A DNA stretch of 64,000 nucleotides from Psychroserpens sp. (GTDB lineage Bacteria > Bacteroidota > Bacteroidia > Flavobacteriales > Flavobacteriaceae). The stretch is from contig JAEPNY010000002.1 of assembly GCA_017643165.1 (NCBI GenBank), forward strand, positions 164,402 through 228,401, read 5' to 3'. Every line of letters starts with the position of its first letter. Position 1 is the first letter of the stretch. Positions 38,222 through 46,725 of the stretch are shown one piece after another. The position numbers and the translations under genes are program-made. The notes beneath the pieces are model-generated. The model was given only the letters and a program-made list of their open reading frames with translations. It was not told the origin of the DNA and did not search any database.

Positions 38222-39073
38222 TTAGAAGGTCCCCACAATACCAATCGTATTAGCACTGAATCGGAAATTCCATGAAATTTTCTTTTCTGTTCGAGGCATA
38301 TCATAGGCCTTTTCTTCAAAAAGGAACTTATCAATACAGTCCACAACAAAAATACTCATAACAGTACTAAAAGCAATGTCGGTAAACCAGTGCGCATCAT
38401 CAATAAGTCTCGAAATAGGAGGTATGGCACCAACGGAGTAAATACCTACTTTAACCCATGTATTGTCAAATTGCTTTGCTATAGAATGTGCCATGGTCAT
38501 AGATAAAACGGTATGGCCAGAGGGAAAAGATCGAAAACCAGCATCATTCGCGAATGGTCTGAATTCCAGACTTCCACCGCCAGAATTAGGTCGTGCACGT
38601 CCAATGGCATTCTTACTAATAGTTTGAATAAGTCCAGTAGTTATTGAAGATGAAATGATCAAAACACTCGTTCGCCTTACTTTTTCATTTTTAGTAAAAA
38701 GTCCGAAACCGTATAGACCAGCATTCGCCATAAAATAGTTTTGAGGACTCCCAAAATACCATCCGAAATCACGAATCACCGAAGGGAAAGTTCCTGCATT
38801 CTGTTGAGAAAAATCGCGTATTGGGTCATCAGCAAGACTGAGAATAGCAGTTCCACCTATTAATATTCCTAGTTTAGCAAAATCATCGCCTTCCCAGTGC
38901 AATGGTCGTGTTAGTGAATGTCCAACACTCTTAAAAGTATATCTAGCGTCGTGTTTAAACAAATCCCAAACTCTCGTGGTATCCTTTGCTTTTGCTTCAT
39001 CCAATGATTGGGCTGAAACGGATTGAAAACTCATTAAAAGAGTGAGGAATAAAAATAATATCTTATTTCGCAA
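38222..39073 (-). CDS. PAP2-family membrane phosphatase
   Basis: A 283-residue exported or membrane protein with a signal peptide (about 1-21, FQSVSAQ) and the three acid-phosphatase motifs: KNAIGRARP (K-x6-RP), PSGHT (PSGH) and SRLIDDAHWFTD (SR-x5-H-x3-D). It hydrolyses lipid phosphates such as phosphatidate or undecaprenyl pyrophosphate on the periplasmic side. The start is a TTG at 39073, since no ATG occurs upstream in frame and the first ATG (codon 14) would remove most of the signal peptide. In Bacteroidota it is often near dgkA and tpx, as here. Confidence 0.88.
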   Translation of the reverse strand: MRNKILFLFLTLLMSFQSVSAQSLDEAKAKDTTRVWDLFKHDARYTFKSVGHSLTRPLHWEGDDFAKLGILIGGTAILSLADDPIRDFSQQNAGTFPSVIRDFGWYFGSPQNYFMANAGLYGFGLFTKNEKVRRTSVLIISSSITTGLIQTISKNAIGRARPNSGGGSLEFRPFANDAGFRSFPSGHTVLSMTMAHSIAKQFDNTWVKVGIYSVGAIPPISRLIDDAHWFTDIAFSTVMSIFVVDCIDKFLFEEKAYDMPRTEKKISWNFRFSANTIGIVGTF

Positions 39074-39263
39074 GTGAATTATTTAAAGTCGTTGATTGAG
39101 CAAAAATAGGAAATATCAAATTTAGATTGTCTAAAAAAATTATAAACTCTTTAAGAGGGCTTATAACAATTTTGAAATCGTAAAATACATTATGATTCTG
39201 ATAAAAAAAACTTTGATTTTTTGAATTTATCGTAATTATTCAAGGTTATTGTTTACACTTATT

Positions 39264-39292
39264 TTGAAGTTTAGATTCATTTTTTACATTTG
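39264..39292 (+). promoter_or_regulatory. Promoter of the ammonium transporter gene
   Basis: A perfect TACATTTG (39285-39292) with a TTG at 39264-39266, 18 nt upstream, fitting the Bacteroidota -33/-7 consensus. The ATG at 39311 lies about 14 nt after the predicted start site. No Fnr-like box is present. Confidence 0.65.
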
Positions 39293-39310
39293 GATTCTAA
39301 CACTAACACT

Positions 39311-40594
39311 ATGGGGAAAAAACTAAATTTTATCATTTTGGCGCTACTCGTTTTAGTAGCCCTTTTTTGTGGAACAGAGTATCAAATCTTAAGTAATGTA
39401 GATGATATTGATTCAGGCGATACCGCTTGGATGGTGGTAGCGTCGGCATTGGTTTTTTTAATGACGCCTGGACTTGCATTCTTCTATGGAGGAATGGTTA
39501 ATAAGAAAAGTGTCATCTCGACAATGCTTCAAAGTTTTGTGGCCTTAGGCGTGATTAGTATTCTTTGGGTCTTTATCGGCTTTAGCTTGGCCTTTGGTGA
39601 TAGTATTGGTGGAATTATAGGTGATCCTCGTACATTCTTCTGTTTTAAAGATGTGACAGTATCACCAAATCCAGATTTTGCAGGAACAATACCATTTTTA
39701 TTATTCGCATTATTTCAACTGAAATTTGCAATCATTACACCTGCGCTTATTACTGGTAGTTTTGCCGAGCGTATTCGATTTAGAAGCTATATCTTTTTTA
39801 TGGTACTCTTTTCAATTTTCATTTATTCTCCTTTAGCTCATATGACCTGGCATCCCGATGGTTTATTAAGAAACTGGGACGTTCTTGATTTTGCGGGTGG
39901 AACCGTAGTGCATATGTCTGCTGGACTTGCTGCCTTAGCGGCCGCAATATATTTAGGCAAACGAAAAGTGACATTAGAAAAACCGGCTAATATTCCTTAT
40001 GTGATTTTAGGAACAGGTCTTCTATGGTTTGGTTGGTTCGGATTTAATTCGGGATCAGCTCTTGGTGCCAACACAGATGCCGTAATTGCTTTTGCTAATA
40101 CAAATATCGCTTCTGCAACCAGTATGATGACTTGGTTATTCTTCGAGCGTTTTTATAATCGTAAAATGTCATCGTTAGGCGCCTGTATTGGAGCGATTGT
40201 TGGATTGGTTGCAATAACACCAGCTGCAGGTTTTGTAACTATCGGACATAGTATCGTAATTGGTTTTGTAGCTGCATTGGTAAGTAATATTGCGATTCAA
40301 TTAAATAAGAAATCACAGATTGATGATACCTTAGAAGTATTTCCAAGTCATGGTGTTGGAGGTATAGTAGGTATGATTTTAACAGGTGTTTTAGCTAAAG
40401 ATGTTGGACTTATTTATGGAGAAACGACCACCTTTATGCATCACATGATTGCATTGGTTGGCGTAGCTGTATTTACCTTTGTAGGAAGTTATATTTTATT
40501 AAAAGTGGTAGATCTTGCATTGCCACTTCGTGTTAGGCCAGATCAAGAAGAACGCGGTCTTGATTTATCACAACACGGCGAGAATGTTGATTAG
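39311..40594 (+). CDS. amt: Ammonium transporter (Amt family)
   Basis: A 427-residue channel with about 11-12 membrane helices. Family motifs are SGDTAWMVVASALVFLMTPGLAFFYGGMV, the signature DFAGGTVVHMSAGLAALAAA with the first pore histidine region and VFPSHGVGGIVGMILTGVLA with the twin-histidine block. It conducts ammonia/ammonium. I start it at ATG 39311; the TTG at 39290 overlaps the TACATTTG -7 element and cannot be translated. No glnB (PII) gene is adjacent, so PII control, if present, acts in trans. The C-terminal tail (RPDQEERGLDLSQHGE) is the type that contacts PII. Confidence 0.95.
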   Translation: MGKKLNFIILALLVLVALFCGTEYQILSNVDDIDSGDTAWMVVASALVFLMTPGLAFFYGGMVNKKSVISTMLQSFVALGVISILWVFIGFSLAFGDSIGGIIGDPRTFFCFKDVTVSPNPDFAGTIPFLLFALFQLKFAIITPALITGSFAERIRFRSYIFFMVLFSIFIYSPLAHMTWHPDGLLRNWDVLDFAGGTVVHMSAGLAALAAAIYLGKRKVTLEKPANIPYVILGTGLLWFGWFGFNSGSALGANTDAVIAFANTNIASATSMMTWLFFERFYNRKMSSLGACIGAIVGLVAITPAAGFVTIGHSIVIGFVAALVSNIAIQLNKKSQIDDTLEVFPSHGVGGIVGMILTGVLAKDVGLIYGETTTFMHHMIALVGVAVFTFVGSYILLKVVDLALPLRVRPDQEERGLDLSQHGENVD

Positions 40595-40631
40595 TTAACA
40601 ACTAATATATAAATTGCTTTTGCTCATAACT

Positions 40632-40664
40632 AAAAAGCCTTTTCAATTTGAAAAGGCTTTTTTT
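40632..40664. terminator. Bidirectional terminator between amt and pheT
   Basis: Perfect hairpin AAAAGCCTTTTCAA paired with TTGAAAAGGCTTTT (about 40632-40664), followed by a T run on the plus strand and preceded by an A run that is a T run on the minus strand. It ends both the amt and pheT transcripts. Confidence 0.88.
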
Positions 40665-40665
40665 A

Positions 40666-43092
40666 TTATCGTAATTCTGCTCCTAGTTGTTTTTCGAAAT
40701 TCGTTTGGAGTTTAGACATGATCTTGTCTATTTGTTTATCGGTTAGCGTCTTCTTTTCATCTTGTAATGTGAAACTTACGGCGTAACTCTTTTTGCCCTT
40801 TGGCAAATTCTTCCCGTGATAAACATCAAATAAATCCACGTCTTTTAATAGATGCTTCTCCGTTTGCATTGCGATTTTATCAATATCCTCAAACTTAATC
40901 GTATCATCTATCAATAAGGCAAAGTCTCGTCGTACTTCAGGGTATTTAGGAATGTCTTTAAACTGGATATCATTTCCTTTGGCCAATTCAAGTATGTTAT
41001 CCCAACTAAAATCTGCATAAAGAACTTCTTGAGTAATTCCGAAATGCTTCAATATCGTTTTACTAATCATTCCAAACTCCACGAGTTTTGTTTTGCCTAA
41101 CGACAATGCGATACCTTCAGAGAAAATGTCGGTTTTTATAGGTGATACTTTATGACCACCCAAACCTAAACGGTCTAAGGTACTATTTACAACGCCTTTT
41201 AGATAAAAGAAGTCACTCTTTTGGATTGGCGCATTCCAACGCATTGTACTTTTGTTACCACTTACAAAAAGCGCTAAGTGCTTTAATTCTTCATGTCCGT
41301 TATCATAACTATGATACGACTTTCCGAATTCATAAAGTTTTAGATTGTCACGTTTTCTGTTAATATTATAACTAACAGCTTCCAATCCTGAAAATAATAA
41401 GCTTTGACGTAATACCGAAAGATCATTACTCAACGGGTTGAGCATTTCTACATTATGTTCTGAGTTAAGATTTTTACTCAGTTCTGCATACTTCGGCGTT
41501 GTTAATGAGTTAGATAATATTTCGTAAAAACCTTGTGATGCCAGTTGATTTCCAATGACATTTCTAAGTTTGTAATCTTCAAATTTAGATGTGTTAGAAA
41601 TCGAGGCGTTAAGTTTTTCGGTTGTATTAATATTATTGTATCCATAAACGCGCAAAATTTCTTCAATTACATCGGCTTCTCTTTGAACTTCATTGCGGTA
41701 GGCTGGCACTGTTAATCCTAGTCCCGCTTCCGTAACATTATTGACTTTGATCTCAAGAGACGTAAGGATACTCTTTATTGTTTCTCTCGGAATTTCTTCT
41801 CCAATCAACTTTTTAGCATTGTCAAAACTTAAGCGTACCTGGAAGTCTTCTATTTTCTTAGGATAGAAATCCATCACATCACTAGAAATTTCTCCACCAG
41901 CAATATCTAAAATAAGCAGAGCCGCACGTTTTAAAGCATAATCTGTAATATTTGGATCAATACCACGCTCAAAACGAAATGATGCATCAGTATTCAATCC
42001 ATGACGTTTTGCAGTCTTTCTAATACTTACAGGATTAAAGTAAGCACTTTCTAAGAAAATACTTGTAGTTTCTTCAGTAACTCCCGAATGTATACCTCCA
42101 AATACACCCGCAATACACATTGGTTTTTCAGCATCACAGATCATAAGATCTTCGGCACTTAATTCGCGTTCCACTTCATCAAGCGTTGTGAATTTAGTCC
42201 CTTCAGGTAAAGTCTTTACAACCACTTTGTTTCCTGATATTTTCGAAGCATCGAATGCATGTAATGGTTGTCCTAATTCGTGCAATACGTAATTAGTAAT
42301 ATCTACAATGTTATTCTTCGGTGTTAAGCCTATAGCCTTTAAGCGGTTTTGCAACCATGTAGGTGATTCATCGACTTTTAATCCAGTTATCGTCAACCCG
42401 CAATAGCGTGGTGCTAAATCATAATCATTGACGTCGATATCAATTTTTAAGGTTCGACTATCGACGTGAAAAGAACTTACAGATGGTGTAATGAGTTCCG
42501 TATTGATTTCTTGTTGTAATAATCCGGCTTTAAGATCGCGCGCAGTTCCCCAATGACTCATGGCATCAGCACGATTTGGTGTCAAGCCAATCTCGAATAC
42601 GTGATCATTTTCAATATTAAAAATTTCAGCCGCAGGTGTGCCTATTTTAATATTTTCATCCAACACCATAATACCATCATGAGATGTTCCAAGACCTAAT
42701 TCATCTTCGGCGCATATCATACCTTCACTTACCTCACCTCTTATTTTACCTTTTTTGATCTTCCAAGCTTCTCCTTCTTCGGTATAAAGCGTTGTACCAA
42801 TTGTAGCTACAGGAACTTTTTGTCCAGCCGCAACGTTAGGTGCGCCACAAACGATTTTAAGATGTTCGTCTTCGCCAATATCGACAGTCGTCACTTTTAA
42901 ACGATCTGCATTAGGGTGTTGTTCGCAGGTGATAACCTTACCCACAACAATTCCTTTTAAACCACCTTTCACTGATTCGAATGGTTCTATACCTTCAATT
43001 TCTAAACCTAGGTCTGTAAGTAATTCTCCTGTTTTCTCGGCAGGCCAATCAATATTTAAGAATTGTTTTAGCCAGTTGTATGATATCTTCAT
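40666..43092 (-). CDS. pheT: Phenylalanyl-tRNA synthetase beta subunit
   Basis: An 808-residue subunit. KISYNWLKQFLNIDWPAEKT start, EMAP-II-like OB domain (about 42-150, IVVGKVITCEQHPNADRLKV), B3/B4 editing domain (about 210-380 with AGVFGG), B5 domain (about 410-475), the class II catalytic-like core (about 500-680) and a C-terminal FDX-ACB anticodon domain (about 715-808, YPEVRRDFALLIDD and LFDVYHG). It partners with PheS, whose gene is not in the window, so pheS and pheT are unlinked, as usual in Bacteroidota. Confidence 0.97.
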   Translation of the reverse strand: MKISYNWLKQFLNIDWPAEKTGELLTDLGLEIEGIEPFESVKGGLKGIVVGKVITCEQHPNADRLKVTTVDIGEDEHLKIVCGAPNVAAGQKVPVATIGTTLYTEEGEAWKIKKGKIRGEVSEGMICAEDELGLGTSHDGIMVLDENIKIGTPAAEIFNIENDHVFEIGLTPNRADAMSHWGTARDLKAGLLQQEINTELITPSVSSFHVDSRTLKIDIDVNDYDLAPRYCGLTITGLKVDESPTWLQNRLKAIGLTPKNNIVDITNYVLHELGQPLHAFDASKISGNKVVVKTLPEGTKFTTLDEVERELSAEDLMICDAEKPMCIAGVFGGIHSGVTEETTSIFLESAYFNPVSIRKTAKRHGLNTDASFRFERGIDPNITDYALKRAALLILDIAGGEISSDVMDFYPKKIEDFQVRLSFDNAKKLIGEEIPRETIKSILTSLEIKVNNVTEAGLGLTVPAYRNEVQREADVIEEILRVYGYNNINTTEKLNASISNTSKFEDYKLRNVIGNQLASQGFYEILSNSLTTPKYAELSKNLNSEHNVEMLNPLSNDLSVLRQSLLFSGLEAVSYNINRKRDNLKLYEFGKSYHSYDNGHEELKHLALFVSGNKSTMRWNAPIQKSDFFYLKGVVNSTLDRLGLGGHKVSPIKTDIFSEGIALSLGKTKLVEFGMISKTILKHFGITQEVLYADFSWDNILELAKGNDIQFKDIPKYPEVRRDFALLIDDTIKFEDIDKIAMQTEKHLLKDVDLFDVYHGKNLPKGKKSYAVSFTLQDEKKTLTDKQIDKIMSKLQTNFEKQLGAELR

Positions 43093-43251
43093 TATCTCAT
43101 TTTATCAAGTGCCAAAGATAATAATACTATCAATTTCAAGCCTTTGATTTGCGTAAAAAATGCATTATAAATCAGATTTTTAATAAAAATCAATAATTAT
43201 TATCCTCTTAACTAAAAAGCTCAAAGAAAAACTCAATCTTTGTAAGTATCC

Positions 43252-43259
43252 TATATTTG
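43252..43259 (+). promoter_or_regulatory. -7 element before the 43291 gene
   Basis: TATATTTG, a perfect TAnnTTTG, 31 nt before the ATG at 43291. No clear -33 TTG at the expected distance and no palindromic box. Confidence 0.55.
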
Positions 43260-43290
43260 TCAAGACTATTAGGATCTAAAAAAATACACG

Positions 43291-44505
43291 ATGCGATATT
43301 TATCTTTTTTATTGATTTTAAGTTTGCTTTTTGGTTGTAGAAATGACAAATCAATAACCTTACATGAAGGTGTGTGGAGAGCAGAGTTACAGGTAACCGA
43401 AACCGAGGTGCTTCCGTTTAACTTTGAAGTCACTTCACCTGATGCACTCAAAATATTTAATGCAGATGAGGTGATCATGGTGACCGATTTAAGCTATAGT
43501 AGTGATACTGTAGTATTCAAGGCGCCTGTCTTTGAAGGCTATATTAAAGCCGTATTGAAAAAGGATCGATTAGAAGGGGAGTTTATAAAGGAAAGTCTTG
43601 ATCGAGTTGTACCATTCTCAGCGGAATTTGGTGTAGACATTAGATTTAATAGTTCTAATACAGTAAGCAATTCAAATGTAACAGGAGTCTGGGAAACTGT
43701 GTTTAGTCCTGATAGTGAAGACGATAGATATATTGCAAAAGGAATTTTTACACAGGATGGAAATCGCGTTACAGGTACGTTTAGAACAACAACCGGAGAT
43801 TATCGTTATTTGGAAGGTATGATGGATGGTGAAACCATGAAATTATCAACTTTTGATGGTGCACATGCCTTTTTATTTACTGCGAAAGTTTCTGATAGCA
43901 CAATGACTGGAATGTTTTATTCAGGAAATCACTGGCAAGAACCTTTTACTGCTAAACGCAATGAGGCTTATGAACTTCCAGATGCTAACTCATTGACTTA
44001 CTTAAATGAGGGATATGAACGCTTGTCGTTTCGCTTCCCTAATGCAGAAGGTCAAATGGTGTCTTTAGATGATGCTCAGTTTAATAATAAAGTTGTGGTG
44101 GTACAAATAATGGGAACCTGGTGTCCAAACTGTCTAGATGAAAGTAGATTTTACTCTGAATATTATGATAACAATGCCGAAAAGGACATTGAATTTATAG
44201 CCTTAGCTTTCGAATATGCGAAGACTGAAGAAAAGGCATTCAGAAGTATTAAGCGATTAAAGGACGATGTAGGAATACAATATCCAATATTATTAGCTCA
44301 GTATGGAACATCGAGCAAGTCTAAAGCTCAAGAGAAATTACCGATGCTAAATCATGTGCTTTCTTATCCAACATCAGTTTTTATTGATAAACAGGGAAAT
44401 GTTAGAAAGATTCATACAGGGTTTAATGGACCTGCGACTGGTATGAAGTACATTGAGTTTAAAGAAGAATTTGATGACTTTGTGAAGCAATTATTATCTG
44501 AATAA
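43291..44505 (+). CDS. TlpA-like thioredoxin-domain lipoprotein
   Basis: A 404-residue exported lipoprotein with lipobox cysteine near residue 16 (LLFGCRND). An N-terminal DUF4369-type region (about 18-225) is built of beta strands (SITLHEGVWRAELQ, ITGTFRTTTGDYRYLEG), and a C-terminal TlpA/ResA-type thioredoxin domain (about 250-404) has the active site MGTWCPNCLDES. The CPNC pair should act as a thiol oxidoreductase, perhaps for cytochrome c maturation or periplasmic protein repair. The start at MRYLSF follows a good TATATTTG. Confidence 0.9.
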   Translation: MRYLSFLLILSLLFGCRNDKSITLHEGVWRAELQVTETEVLPFNFEVTSPDALKIFNADEVIMVTDLSYSSDTVVFKAPVFEGYIKAVLKKDRLEGEFIKESLDRVVPFSAEFGVDIRFNSSNTVSNSNVTGVWETVFSPDSEDDRYIAKGIFTQDGNRVTGTFRTTTGDYRYLEGMMDGETMKLSTFDGAHAFLFTAKVSDSTMTGMFYSGNHWQEPFTAKRNEAYELPDANSLTYLNEGYERLSFRFPNAEGQMVSLDDAQFNNKVVVVQIMGTWCPNCLDESRFYSEYYDNNAEKDIEFIALAFEYAKTEEKAFRSIKRLKDDVGIQYPILLAQYGTSSKSKAQEKLPMLNHVLSYPTSVFIDKQGNVRKIHTGFNGPATGMKYIEFKEEFDDFVKQLLSE

Positions 44506-44518
44506 AAACTATTTATTT

Positions 44519-46621
44519 CTAAGAAATATAATTCCAGATATTCTTGAATTTACTGAGTGCTCTGTAAGTATTTAAAATGTCACGATGTTCTGGAAATCCC
44601 AGTGAAGGATCTTTGTCTAGAACACGCTTAGCATAAAATCTAGCACTTTGAAGTATTGATTTGTCCTTAACAATATTTGCGATTTTCAAATTTAGTACAC
44701 CGCTTTGCTGCGTACCCATCACATCACCTGGTCCGCGTAATTTAAGGTCAACTTCTGCAATTTCAAATCCGTCACTAGTCCGTACCATGGTCTCAAGTCG
44801 TACTTTGCTATCTTGACTTAACTTATGGCTAGTCATCAAAATGCAATAGCTTTGTTCTGCACCTCGTCCTACACGACCTCTAAGTTGATGCAACTGTGAT
44901 AAACCAAAACGTTCGGAACTCTCTATAATCATGACTGAGGCGTTAGGAACATTTACACCAACTTCTATTACGGTTGTGGCGACCATAATATTCGTCTCTC
45001 CTTTGATGAAGCGTTGCATCTCATAATCTTTATCAGCTGGCTTCATCTTACCATGAACTATTGAAATCTGATAATCAGGTTGAGCAAATTCTCTTGAGAT
45101 ACTTTCATAACCGTCCATTAGATCTTTATAATCTAATGCTGAGCTTTCCTGAATTAATGGATAGACAATATAAATCTGTCTTCCTTTTGCAATTTCATCT
45201 CGAATAAATCGAAATACTTTTAGTCGATTCGAGTCATAACGATGAACAGTTTTTATGGCTTGTCGACCAGGTGGTAATTCATCGATTATTGAGATATCTA
45301 GATCCCCATATACAGACATTGCTAATGTCCTTGGTATTGGCGTTGCGGTCATGACTAAAATATGAGGAGGAGAGGTGTTTTTTTTCCATAATTTTGAACG
45401 TTGAGCGACTCCAAATCGGTGTTGCTCATCAATAATTGCAAGCCCTAAATTTTTGAATTTTACTTTATCTTCAAGTAGCGCATGCGTCCCAATTAAGATC
45501 TGTAATTCGCCTTTTTCGAGTGATTCGTGAATTTCTCTTCGTTCTGAAGTAGTACTTGAACCAGTAAGAAGTTTTATGCTGATATTCAATTTATTAGATA
45601 ATTCTAATAATCCATTGTAGTGTTGAACTGACAAAATTTCAGTTGGCGCCATTAAGCATGCTTGAAAACCGTTGTCAAGTGCGATTAGCATTGACATGAA
45701 GGCGACTATGGTCTTTCCAGATCCAACATCACCTTGTAATAATCGGTTCATTTGAGCATTGCTTCCCAAATCTTGTCTTATTTCTTTTATAACACGTTTT
45801 TGTGCACCAGTTAAATCGAACGGCAAATGATGTTTGTAGAACTTGTTGAAATAGGTTCCAACTGTTTCAAAAGGGAAGCCTTTAATTTTTGATTTATGGA
45901 TTAAATTTTTGAGAATTAATTGCAGTTGGATATAAAATAATTCCTCGAATTTTAATCGAAATTCAGCACGTGATAATAGCTCTTGATTTTTGGGAAAATG
46001 GATGTTAAATAAAGCGTCACTTTTACATAGTAACTTTAGCTCGTCAATCAGGTCTTCAGAAAGTGTTTCAGAGAAGTGACCTTTGGTTTCTAAAAACAAA
46101 CTTTGCATAATTTTAATTAGAACTCGATTGGTGATGCCTTTGTTAGATAGTTTCTCTGTAGAAGGATAAACGGCCTGCATAGACGATCTTAAGCTTTTGT
46201 TGTGCTCACTAAGCAATTCTAGTTCTGGATGTGGCATGCTAAAGATACCGTTGTACCAGTTTACTTTTCCGAAAATCACATAAGGTGTATTGAGTTTTAT
46301 GCTTTCCCTTATCCATTTTTGACCCCTAAACCAAACAAGTTCCATTGCTCCGGTATCATCTTCAAATCGTCCTACTAAGCGTTTTCCGCGTTTCTGAGCG
46401 ACCTCTTTAAGTCCTGTAATCTTTCCAATAACTTGAACTTCTGAGCTATTACGCTGCAATTCGTTGATCTTGTAATATGTTGTACGATCAAGATAGCGAT
46501 TAGGGAAAAGATTGATAAGATCTTGATAGGTGTGTATGCCTAGTTCGCTGCGAAGTAAATCCGCGCGATTTGGACCAACGCCTTTTAAGTAATCTATTGA
46601 GGTTTGAAGATTAAAACTCAT
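44519..46621 (-). CDS. recG: ATP-dependent DNA helicase RecG
   Basis: A 700-residue helicase of full length. An N-terminal wedge OB domain (about 50-180) precedes the superfamily-2 motor with motif I LLQGDVGSGKTIVA, motif II DEQHRFGV (DEQH), motif III VMTATPIPRTLAM and motif VI QLRGRVGRG, then the RecG C-terminal domain (DLKLRGPGDVMGTQQSG). It regresses stalled replication forks and Holliday junctions. It is convergent with the TlpA-like gene. Confidence 0.97.
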   Translation of the reverse strand: MSFNLQTSIDYLKGVGPNRADLLRSELGIHTYQDLINLFPNRYLDRTTYYKINELQRNSSEVQVIGKITGLKEVAQKRGKRLVGRFEDDTGAMELVWFRGQKWIRESIKLNTPYVIFGKVNWYNGIFSMPHPELELLSEHNKSLRSSMQAVYPSTEKLSNKGITNRVLIKIMQSLFLETKGHFSETLSEDLIDELKLLCKSDALFNIHFPKNQELLSRAEFRLKFEELFYIQLQLILKNLIHKSKIKGFPFETVGTYFNKFYKHHLPFDLTGAQKRVIKEIRQDLGSNAQMNRLLQGDVGSGKTIVAFMSMLIALDNGFQACLMAPTEILSVQHYNGLLELSNKLNISIKLLTGSSTTSERREIHESLEKGELQILIGTHALLEDKVKFKNLGLAIIDEQHRFGVAQRSKLWKKNTSPPHILVMTATPIPRTLAMSVYGDLDISIIDELPPGRQAIKTVHRYDSNRLKVFRFIRDEIAKGRQIYIVYPLIQESSALDYKDLMDGYESISREFAQPDYQISIVHGKMKPADKDYEMQRFIKGETNIMVATTVIEVGVNVPNASVMIIESSERFGLSQLHQLRGRVGRGAEQSYCILMTSHKLSQDSKVRLETMVRTSDGFEIAEVDLKLRGPGDVMGTQQSGVLNLKIANIVKDKSILQSARFYAKRVLDKDPSLGFPEHRDILNTYRALSKFKNIWNYIS

Positions 46622-46725
46622 AGGACGAATTTAGTCAATTCTACATAAAATATGACGTCTATTCGTGGAGGTTATAAATTGTTTTTAAAATTGTATTTTG
46701 GTCTAGTCATTGATTGAATCTACAT

